A stretch of 7,127 nt of DNA from Candidatus Thiodiazotropha taylori (GTDB taxonomy: Bacteria > Pseudomonadota > Gammaproteobacteria > Chromatiales > Chromatiaceae). Where the stretch lies: contig JAHRHW010000231.1 of NCBI GenBank assembly GCA_019100305.1, forward strand, positions 1 through 7,127. The letters are read 5' to 3'. The notes under the pieces are model-generated. The model worked only from the letters and a program-made list of their open reading frames with translations, was not told the origin of the DNA and made no database searches. Positions 1-5,656 of this stretch are shown piece after piece. The first letter of the stretch is position 1; each line of letters begins with the position of its first letter. Position numbers and translations under genes: made by a program.

Positions 1-1
1 C

Positions 2-31
2 CCCACAAGCAGCTTTGTAGCTACTTGTGGG
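2..31. repeat. Imperfect hairpin at the window edge, REP-like or terminator-like
   Basis: CCCACAAG (2-9), a C/A mismatch, AGCT (11-14), loop TTGT, AGCT (19-22) and CTTGTGGG (24-31) form a 12-bp stem with one mismatch. It lies about 100 bases beyond the coaE stop. On the minus strand a U tract would fall outside the window, so a terminator cannot be excluded. Together with the palindrome at 74-92 it may belong to a REP cluster. Confidence 0.4.
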
Positions 32-73
32 AGTGTGGGAGAGATGGTATCTACCGTTTCACTCAGGGTGTAG

Positions 74-92
74 GGTGGGGCCATGCCCCACC
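74..92. repeat. REP-like palindrome preceded by GTAG
   Basis: GGTGGGGC (74-81), loop CAT and GCCCCACC (85-92) make a perfect 8-bp stem, with GTAG just before its foot on the plus strand. GTAG-plus-hairpin is the form recognised by RAYT (REP-associated tyrosine) transposases, and GTAGGGTGGG-type palindromes are familiar intergenic repeats in many bacteria. Only one copy is in the window, so calling it a repeat is inferred. It could also act as a factor-independent mRNA end for coaE, though no T run follows on the minus strand. Confidence 0.5.
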
Positions 93-132
93 AAGCCTCT
101 TCGATTCAAATCGATATTAATTGGGTTAAACC

Positions 133-729
133 CTAAGATTTTGAAAGCGCTAGATAGGTCTGATGCAATCGTTCAGTTGCTTCGGTCAATGCAGCCAGGT
201 CCCCGTTGTTCTCAATGATATCGTCCGCACCGTTCAGTCGGGTCTGACGATCGGCCTGGCTGGCAAGGATCTGGGTGATTTGTGACTCGTCCAGGTTATC
301 CCGTTCTGATACCCGTTGATACTGCAGAGACTCATCGCAGTCCACTACCAGGATACGTTCCGCGATATCCTCTTGCCCGGTCTCGAACAGCAGAGGGATG
401 ACCAGTACCACATAGGGGGCTGTCTGTCGTTCAACCCAATCCTCCATGGCCTCTCTGATCGGCGGGTGGAGTATGGATTCGAGACGTTTTCTTTGACTCG
501 GGTCGTTGAAAACGATCTTTCTCAAAGCACCCCGATTCAACTTTCCCTGCTGGTCGATCAGGTGATCACCGAAGGTCTCCTCTATCCGGCTCAATGCCGG
601 TGAGCCGGGTTGCACCATCCGATGCGCCAGCCTGTCCGCATCGATGACCGGCACGCCAAGGGTTTCAAAATGGTTGGATACAGCGCTTTTACCGCTGCCG
701 ATTCCCCCGGTAAGGGCTACGGTCAGCAC
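133..729 (-). CDS. coaE: CoaE, dephospho-CoA kinase
   Basis: Cytoplasmic enzyme that phosphorylates the ribose 3'-hydroxyl of dephospho-CoA with ATP, the last step of coenzyme A synthesis. I choose the GTG at 729, giving 198 residues, close to the family's usual length of about 200. It places the P-loop GGIGSGKS at residues 8-15, as in the E. coli protein. Other family motifs are IDADRLAHRMVQPG (29-42), LHPPIREAMEDW and IPLLFETG. An upstream in-frame GTG at 783 would overlap pilD by 49 bases and add 18 residues without family support. The chosen start lies five bases after the pilD stop with no visible Shine-Dalgarno, so translation probably depends on coupling to pilD. Linkage to pilD is common in Gammaproteobacteria and not functional in any obvious way. 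Confidence 0.95.
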   Translation of the reverse strand: MLTVALTGGIGSGKSAVSNHFETLGVPVIDADRLAHRMVQPGSPALSRIEETFGDHLIDQQGKLNRGALRKIVFNDPSQRKRLESILHPPIREAMEDWVERQTAPYVVLVIPLLFETGQEDIAERILVVDCDESLQYQRVSERDNLDESQITQILASQADRQTRLNGADDIIENNGDLAALTEATERLHQTYLALSKS

Positions 730-734
730 AGGGA

Positions 735-1610
735 TTACAAGCCGGACCAGCGAAGATAGGCCTGATTGATCTGAGAGCCCCACATCAGACTGATCCAGCC
801 GGCCGCCGCCAGATAGGGGCCAAAAGGTATTGGAATATTCCGGTCACGGCCTCTGACAACGATCAGCAGAATACCGACGACGGCACCGACCAATGCGGAG
901 AGTAGAATGATCTGTGGCAGATACTGCCAGCCCAGCCAGGCGCCGAGCATGGCCAGCAATTTGAAATCGCCATAGCCCATGCCCTCCTTGCCGGTGAGTT
1001 TTTTGAATAACTGAAAGACACTCCACAGTGCCATATAACCTGCGATGGCACCGATAACGGCCGATTCGAGGTCGGTGAAAAGGCCGTTGATATTGACCAA
1101 CAGGCCGAGCCACAGAAAAGGCAGCGTGATGTTGTCCGGCAACAGTTGCACATCGAAGTCGATCACGGTCAGGGCAATCAGGCTCCAGGTCAACAACATC
1201 GCAGCGGCTGCTTCCCAGGAAAAACCGAAATGGTAGGCAATCCAGAGTGATAACAAACCGGTTACGGCTTCGATGATCGGGTATCTGGCACTGATCGGAT
1301 TCTGACAGTTGGAACAACGACCTTTCAGAAGCAGCCAGCTGATAATCGGGATATTCTCCCAGGGACGTATCTTATGTTGGCACTTTGGGCATTGAGAGGC
1401 CGGGGTGTTGAGATTGTAAACTTCAGTTTCAGTTGAATCTTCGGATGCCAAGCCTTTTAGCTCGTCACAGTCCCGGTGCCACTGCTGCTCCATCATTTTT
1501 GGCAGGCGATGAATTACAACATTCAGAAAGCTGCCAACAATCAATCCTATGACTAATGCCAATAAGAGATAGGCCGCAAAGTTAGCCTGTAAAAAATCAA
1601 AGACAATCAC
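735..1610 (-). CDS. pilD: PilD, prepilin peptidase and N-methyltransferase
   Basis: A 291-residue inner-membrane aspartic protease (A24 family) that cleaves prepilin leaders after Gly and methylates the new N-terminal Phe. GSFLNVVIHRLP (26-37) is the conserved first cytoplasmic motif. The zinc-binding tetracysteine is C74/C77 and C99/C102, typical of bifunctional enzymes. The catalytic aspartates are D151 (IDFDVQLLPD) and D215 (GMGYGDFKLL), 64 residues apart as in the Pseudomonas enzyme (D149/D213, from memory). Several hydrophobic segments follow the cytoplasmic domain. The start is GTG at 1610; an in-frame TAA lies six codons upstream and no other start fits the family N-terminus. No clear Shine-Dalgarno is visible in the 43-base gap after pilC. 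Its substrates include PilA in this locus, and possibly type II secretion pseudopilins elsewhere. Confidence 0.96.
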   Translation of the reverse strand: MIVFDFLQANFAAYLLLALVIGLIVGSFLNVVIHRLPKMMEQQWHRDCDELKGLASEDSTETEVYNLNTPASQCPKCQHKIRPWENIPIISWLLLKGRCSNCQNPISARYPIIEAVTGLLSLWIAYHFGFSWEAAAAMLLTWSLIALTVIDFDVQLLPDNITLPFLWLGLLVNINGLFTDLESAVIGAIAGYMALWSVFQLFKKLTGKEGMGYGDFKLLAMLGAWLGWQYLPQIILLSALVGAVVGILLIVVRGRDRNIPIPFGPYLAAAGWISLMWGSQINQAYLRWSGL

Positions 1611-1653
1611 AAAGGTTCTGCTTATTTATTACTTTACGAGTCGGTATGATCGA

Positions 1654-2883
1654 TTAGATCGCTGTGCCCATCTTGAATATTGGCAGGTACATGGCAACCA
1701 CGAGTCCGCCTACAAGAGTACCCAGTACAACCATGATTAGTGGCTCCATCAAACTGCTCATGGCATCCACAGCGTTGTCGACCTGCTCTTCATAGAAGTC
1801 TGCAACTTTATTCAGCATATCATCCAGAGAGCCGGATTCTTCACCAATCGATACCATCTGTACGACCATATTTGGAAAGATATTTCTCTGCTTCATGGCA
1901 AGTTGTAAAGACTGGCCGGTGGCTACATCTTCGCGCATGCGCAATACTGCGTCGCTATAGACGACATTACCAGTGGCGCCAGCGACTGAATCTAATGCCT
2001 CTACAAGGGGTACGCCGGCTGCGGACATGGTTGCAAGAGTCCTTGAAAATCTGGCAATTGCAGATTTGTTCAGGATCATGCCGATCACTGGAATCTTAAG
2101 TAGCATTCTGTCGATTGTGTGCCTGAGTTTTCGCGACCGCTTCCATACACTTATGAAGAAATATACAAAAATAACGACACCACCTAGTATTACCCACCAC
2201 CAGTCACGCACAAAGTGGGACATGCTCACTACCATTTGAGTAAAGGCTGGTAGCTCTGCACCAAAGTTTGAAAAGAGGCTTTCAAACTGGGGTATAACAA
2301 AAATCAACAGGATTGCCGTAACAACGATAGCTGCAGCAACGATGGCTGCAGGGTAGAACATCGCTTTTTTGATTTTTGCTTTTATGGATTCTGTCTTTTC
2401 TTTGTAAGTGGCAATCTTGTGCAGAAGAGTCTCCAATACACCTGCATGCTCACCGGCTCTGACAAGGTTTACAAAAAGATCCTCAAAATGAAGAGGATGC
2501 TTCTTAAGAGCGTCTGCCAAGGCAGTACCACCTTCTACATCTGCTTTGATGGTAAGAATCAGCTCCTGCATTGAGGGGTTTTCATGTCCCCTTCCTACAA
2601 TATCGAAGGCCTGGACCATGGGTACGCCAGCCGACATCATTGTTGCAAGTTGCCTACTGAAGACCGTTACGTCAGCACTTGTTATCGGTTTTTTGCGATT
2701 TAGGATCGAAGTGGCTTTCTTTCTGACCTTTATAGGGTTTATCCCCTGGCGACGAAGGTCAGCTTTCACCATATTGACATCGGTAGCCCGAGACTCACCA
2801 GAAAGCCTGGAGCCCTTTTTATCAGTTCCTTCCCAGGTATACAGGTAGGATTTAATCTGAGTCTTTTTACGCGGTGGAGCCAT
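1654..2883 (-). CDS. pilC: PilC, inner-membrane platform protein of the type IV pilus
   Basis: A 409-residue polytopic membrane protein (GspF/PilC family) that sits above the PilB hexamer and couples ATPase motion to pilin insertion. It has two T2SSF domains at about residues 72-195 and 275-398, each carrying the family signature: GEHAGVLETLL (144-154) and GEESGSLDDML (347-357). Three membrane segments are visible at about 177-198, 229-247 and 380-402. The N-terminal 60 residues are basic and cytoplasmic. The ATG lies three bases after the pilB TAA; a good Shine-Dalgarno AAGGA sits seven bases upstream, inside the last codons of pilB, so the genes are tightly coupled. Length and motifs are normal. 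Confidence 0.96.
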   Translation of the reverse strand: MAPPRKKTQIKSYLYTWEGTDKKGSRLSGESRATDVNMVKADLRRQGINPIKVRKKATSILNRKKPITSADVTVFSRQLATMMSAGVPMVQAFDIVGRGHENPSMQELILTIKADVEGGTALADALKKHPLHFEDLFVNLVRAGEHAGVLETLLHKIATYKEKTESIKAKIKKAMFYPAAIVAAAIVVTAILLIFVIPQFESLFSNFGAELPAFTQMVVSMSHFVRDWWWVILGGVVIFVYFFISVWKRSRKLRHTIDRMLLKIPVIGMILNKSAIARFSRTLATMSAAGVPLVEALDSVAGATGNVVYSDAVLRMREDVATGQSLQLAMKQRNIFPNMVVQMVSIGEESGSLDDMLNKVADFYEEQVDNAVDAMSSLMEPLIMVVLGTLVGGLVVAMYLPIFKMGTAI

Positions 2884-2886
2884 GGG

Positions 2887-4602
2887 TTAGTCCTTGGTTA
2901 CCCTGTTTAGTTCTTGGAGGCTGGTAATTCCCTGCATGACTTTTCTTAGTCCTGAACTGCGGAGATTATACACACCTTCCTTTTGAGCCTGATCTTCCAA
3001 CTGTAGCGATGTGCCACCTTCCATAATGATTTTACCCATAGCTTCTGAAACGGGCATGACCTGGAAGATACCGACACGTCCTTTATAACCATTAGTGCAT
3101 AAATCGCATCCTACCGGTTTGTAGGTAGTGAATCCTGTCGCAATGTCACTCTCTGTAAAGCCTTCTTCAAGTAGTGCTTCTTTCGGCACGTCATCAACAG
3201 TTTTACAGTTTTCACACAATCGACGGGCTAATCGCTGGGCCATGATTAAATTGACCGATGAAGCGATGTTGAACGGCGGTATGCCCATGTTAGCCAAACG
3301 GGTAAGTGTTTGGGGTGCATCATTGGTATGAAGTGTTGAAAGAACCAGATGCCCGGTTTGAGCTGCTTTAATAGCGATTTCAGCTGTTTCAAGGTCACGA
3401 ATCTCACCGACCATGACGATATCCGGATCCTGACGAAGGAAGGCCCTCAATGCCTCCGCAAATGTCAGACCGGTTTTTGTGTTCATGTTAACCTGATTGA
3501 TCCCCGCGACCTGGATCTCAACCGGGTCTTCTGCGGTTGAAATATTGATTTCCGGTTTGTTCAGCAGGTTGAGGGCGGTATACAGGCTTACTGTTTTACC
3601 ACTGCCCGTAGGCCCGGTTACCAGGATCATTCCATAGGGTTTACTTATGGCTTCTAGAAATGCCGTACGCTGCTCTTCCTCAAATCCGAGTGCTTCAATG
3701 CCGAGCTGTGCACTGGTAGGATCGAGAATACGCAGTACAATTTTTTCCCCGTACAATGTCGGACAGGTGTTGACACGAAAGTCGATGGCGCGTGATTTGG
3801 AAAGCTTCATCTTGATACGTCCATCCTGAGGTACCCGACGCTCAGCGATATTAAGACGTGACATGACTTTTAGACGTGTGGAAAGGCGGTTGGCCAGATT
3901 GGATGGTGGGTTTGCAACCTCATGCAGCATGCCATCTTGCCTGTACCTGATCCGGTAGGTGTATTCGTAGGGTTCAAAATGGATATCGGAAACGCCTTGG
4001 TTGATGGCATCCAGAAGGATTTTATTGATGTAGCGAACGACGGGTGCTTCATCGACATCCAGATTGGATTCATCACCCGAACCCTCTTCATCACCTGTAC
4101 TGATATCCAGGTTATCCAAGTCGGCATCGAGGAGTTCATCCATACCGGTTTCCTGGGCATCCATGACCTTGTCAATCATCCGATTGAGTTTATCTTCCTC
4201 AACCAGTATCGCCTCTGAAGCAAGACCGGTATTAAACCTTATTTCATCAAGCCCCTGATGATTTGTCGGATCGGATACAGCAAGGAATAGACGATTGCCT
4301 CGCTTGAAGATAGGCAGTGCATGATGGGAGCGTACCAGCTTTTCAGCTACTAGGTCGTTTGGCACGACACTTGGATCGAGAACATCCAGGTCAAAAATGG
4401 GTACGCCAAACCCTCTGGATGCTGAGATTGCGATATCAATACTATTGAGTATTTTTTTCTCAACCAGATGGGAAACATATGGGACCTTTTTATCCAATGC
4501 CTCAGCAAAGGATGACTCTGCCTCATCTTCATTGATGAGGCCGTCCTGTATCAGGCAGCGCCCAAGGCCGCTGAGATTAATTTGTGGTTTGGTATTGGCC
4601 AT
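2887..4602 (-). CDS. pilB: PilB, type IV pilus extension ATPase
   Basis: A 571-residue cytoplasmic hexameric ATPase (GspE/PilB family) that drives pilus polymerisation. The N-terminal T2SSE_N/MshEN-like domain covers about residues 8-145. A strongly acidic linker follows (about 151-186). The ATPase core has Walker A GPTGSGKT (330-337), the Asp box ISTAEDPVE (354-362), Walker B DIVMVGEIRD (394-403) and the His box TGHLVLSTLHTN (416-427). The tetracysteine metal site is C463/C466 and C499/C502, which together with the N-terminal domain marks PilB rather than the retraction ATPase PilT. Length is normal for the family. The ATG at 4602 has an in-frame TGA seven codons upstream and no other plausible start nearby; its only purine-rich stretch, AAGG, directly abuts the ATG, so initiation may be weak. 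It leads the pilBCD-coaE run, and its stop lies three bases before pilC. Confidence 0.97.
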   Translation of the reverse strand: MANTKPQINLSGLGRCLIQDGLINEDEAESSFAEALDKKVPYVSHLVEKKILNSIDIAISASRGFGVPIFDLDVLDPSVVPNDLVAEKLVRSHHALPIFKRGNRLFLAVSDPTNHQGLDEIRFNTGLASEAILVEEDKLNRMIDKVMDAQETGMDELLDADLDNLDISTGDEEGSGDESNLDVDEAPVVRYINKILLDAINQGVSDIHFEPYEYTYRIRYRQDGMLHEVANPPSNLANRLSTRLKVMSRLNIAERRVPQDGRIKMKLSKSRAIDFRVNTCPTLYGEKIVLRILDPTSAQLGIEALGFEEEQRTAFLEAISKPYGMILVTGPTGSGKTVSLYTALNLLNKPEINISTAEDPVEIQVAGINQVNMNTKTGLTFAEALRAFLRQDPDIVMVGEIRDLETAEIAIKAAQTGHLVLSTLHTNDAPQTLTRLANMGIPPFNIASSVNLIMAQRLARRLCENCKTVDDVPKEALLEEGFTESDIATGFTTYKPVGCDLCTNGYKGRVGIFQVMPVSEAMGKIIMEGGTSLQLEDQAQKEGVYNLRSSGLRKVMQGITSLQELNRVTKD

Positions 4603-4830
4603 CCTTACGTACAGATAGTCTCACATTGCGGATACATCTGCTTAGCGGCTGATCTTCGAAAATATTTAGGCGACAAAATAATCGAACTGCGCTCTCTAGC
4701 TGATTTCAGTAAACGAATAATCTCTTTATTAATCAATCAATTCAGGTTTTGTGTTAAACGCATTGATAGAAAAAGAATATAGCTCTGAAAGGGGGGTAAA
4801 TCAATTAAATGTGATGTTTGTGGCGCAATT
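4603..4830 (-). promoter_or_regulatory. AT-rich intergenic region, presumed pilB promoter and leader
   Basis: This gap holds no gene I can support. Because a strong terminator precedes it, pilBCD-coaE should have its own promoter here. The best sigma-70-like candidate on the minus strand is TTGATT (4736-4731), a 17-base spacer and TTTACT (4713-4708), each hexamer matching 4 of 6; this is weak evidence. On the plus strand AATCAATCAATTC (4731-4743) matches the IHF consensus at all but the last position, which may be chance in AT-rich DNA. I see no GG-N10-GC sigma-54 promoter. Confidence 0.3.
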
Positions 4831-4864
4831 AAAAAAAGGAGCCCAAGTGTCTTGGGCTCCTTTT
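4831..4864 (-). terminator. Strong intrinsic terminator after pilA (potentially bidirectional)
   Basis: A perfect 10-bp stem GGAGCCCAAG / CTTGGGCTCC (4838-4847 and 4851-4860) with a 3-base loop. Seven A on the left give seven U on the minus-strand transcript, and four T on the right could serve the plus strand. It begins about 24 bases past the pilA stop and should separate the pilin transcript from pilBCD-coaE. Confidence 0.92.
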
Positions 4865-4887
4865 CTTGTCTAGCTTAAGCTAGGTAT

Positions 4888-5286
4888 CTAGGGTGCTTGA
4901 CGGCATTCTGCAGGTACATATTTGAAATCAGAGGTACTGCCGCAAGTCCAGTTTACGCCGGTAGCTGTTTCAGTAGGAGTCAAGACGATAACCACATCAC
5001 CGGCATTTGTGCCAGTTGCGATAGTGCCGGTCAGTACGCCAGCTGCACAGGCAAGAGTAGTTTTGTTGGTTGTACCAACGTTTACACCGGTGCAATCGTC
5101 TGCAGCACCACTTGCAATGTTCTCACCTACAGTGGCTTTACCGCCTGCAGCAATTGCGAGACCTTCTGTAACCATTGCACGAGCTGTGTAGTCTTGATAG
5201 GCAGGCAATGCGATGGCTGCCAGGATACCGATGATCGCAACAACGATCATGAGTTCAATAAGGGTGAAACCAGCTTGTTTTTTCAT
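4888..5286 (-). CDS. pilA: PilA, major type IVa pilin (prepilin)
   Basis: A 132-residue prepilin. The six-residue leader MKKQAG is followed by FTLIELMIVVAIIGILAAIALPAYQDY; cleavage after G6 leaves mature F1 with the conserved E5, giving a 126-residue pilin. Residues 8-29 form the hydrophobic alpha-1 helix, which anchors the subunit in the inner membrane before assembly and packs the fibre core. The globular part is rich in Thr, Ala and Gly. It has four cysteines at 65, 80, 115 and 128. C115-C128 should close the C-terminal disulfide loop (WTCGSTSDFKYVPAEC), and C65-C80 probably forms a second bridge. The ATG is preceded by GGAG eight bases upstream, a good ribosome binding site. A sigma-54 promoter precedes the gene and a strong terminator follows it, so it is likely its own highly expressed unit. 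It could be one of several pilins in the genome. Confidence 0.96.
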   Translation of the reverse strand: MKKQAGFTLIELMIVVAIIGILAAIALPAYQDYTARAMVTEGLAIAAGGKATVGENIASGAADDCTGVNVGTTNKTTLACAAGVLTGTIATGTNAGDVVIVLTPTETATGVNWTCGSTSDFKYVPAECRQAP

Positions 5287-5327
5287 CTTTAACGCTCCGT
5301 ATGAGTTGGTGCCTGAGTTGTCGGCGT

Positions 5328-5346
5328 ATTAAAGCAAAACTTTAAT
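5328..5346 (-). promoter_or_regulatory. Hairpin in the pilA mRNA leader
   Basis: On the minus strand ATTAAAG (5346-5340), loop TTTTG and CTTTAAT (5334-5328) form a perfect 7-bp stem. It would start about 20 bases into the predicted pilA transcript, upstream of the ribosome binding site GGAG. A hairpin near the 5' end can protect an abundant mRNA from decay; that role is inferred. The stem is AT-rich, so its stability is modest. Confidence 0.35.
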
Positions 5347-5373
5347 CCTTGATTTTCGCCGAGTTACCTAGGT

Positions 5374-5409
5374 AGCAGCAGAATGCATGCCAACTGCTGC
5401 TGGTTTTTT
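5374..5409 (+). terminator. Plus-strand terminator-like hairpin overlapping the pilA promoter
   Basis: AGCAGCAG (5374-5381) and CTGCTGCT (5394-5401) are perfect 8-bp arms around a 12-base loop, followed by GG and six T (5404-5409). On the plus strand this has the form of an intrinsic terminator. No plus-strand gene is visible upstream of it, so it would only act on antisense or readthrough RNA. The same bases carry the sigma-54 core promoter of pilA on the minus strand, and the dyad may be fortuitous or a protein-binding site. Confidence 0.3.
5376..5393 (-). promoter_or_regulatory. Sigma-54 (RpoN) -24/-12 promoter of pilA
   Basis: On the minus strand the sequence TTGGCATGCATTCTGCT has GG (5391-5390) and GC (5379-5378) separated by exactly ten bases, the invariant spacing of RpoN promoters. 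Against the consensus YTGGCACG-N4-TTGCW the -24 box is TTGGCATG (one mismatch) and the -12 box is CTGCT (one mismatch). The predicted start is near 5366, giving an untranslated leader of about 80 bases before the pilA ATG. The adjacent gene is the sigma-54 activator PilR, and pilA is the classical PilR/RpoN target. Confidence 0.8.
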
Positions 5410-5543
5410 CGTCAAATGGTTTGAAAAGTACTATAAGCGTATGATTATTAGGTGAATTAATTGGAATGCTCATTTTCTAGTTTTTGTTATGATTCATCTG
5501 CGTATCCATTAAGCTCACTGTTTCTTGAGACCCTGGATGTTAG

Positions 5544-5566
5544 AAAGTGACAGAAAATGTCACTTT
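5544..5566. promoter_or_regulatory. Perfect 9-bp inverted repeat, candidate PilR upstream activating site
   Basis: AAAGTGACA (5544-5552), spacer GAAAA, TGTCACTTT (5558-5566) form a perfect dyad. The centre lies about 190 bases upstream of the predicted pilA transcription start, a usual distance for an enhancer-binding protein such as PilR. The TGTC core on both arms resembles the TGTC-containing sites described for Pseudomonas PilR. That it is a PilR site is inferred. The alternative is a weak intrinsic terminator for pilR, whose stop is about 90 bases before it; the stem is AT-rich and followed by only three T on the minus strand, so I favour an operator. Confidence 0.5.
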
Positions 5567-5656
5567 AGCCTGCTGGCATATGAATTGTGATTTAGAAAAT
5601 GGTGTTGGTGTTTGGATTCCAACTGGTTCGAAAATGTGAGTCTGTTCACGTTTTAT

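Noticed and set aside
1..84. Minus-strand frame from an ATG at 84 running open to the window edge
   Set aside because: Its 28 codons start inside the REP-like palindrome, run through the second hairpin and resemble neither ZapD nor YacG, the genes often found after coaE. No ribosome binding site is evident.
730..783. Upstream GTG start for coaE at 783
   Set aside because: It would overlap pilD by 49 bases and add residues before the P-loop that the family lacks; the GTG at 729 gives the expected N-terminus.
844..1317. Alternative minus-strand frames inside pilD (157 and 96 codons)
   Set aside because: They overlap the true PilD frame, which carries all catalytic and zinc-binding motifs; their translations are Cys/Arg-rich and look like out-of-frame noise.
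4888..5286. PilA as a conductive (e-pilin-like) pilin
   Set aside because: The mature protein has only six aromatic residues in 126, with a gap of 79 residues between Y33 and W113 (prepilin numbering), unlike the short aromatic-dense Geobacter type.
4897..5292. 131-codon plus-strand open frame lying opposite pilA
   Set aside because: It mirrors the pilin gene, whose low-complexity Ala/Thr/Gly codons leave the opposite strand open. The product shows no recognisable domain and the pilin on the minus strand is unmistakable.
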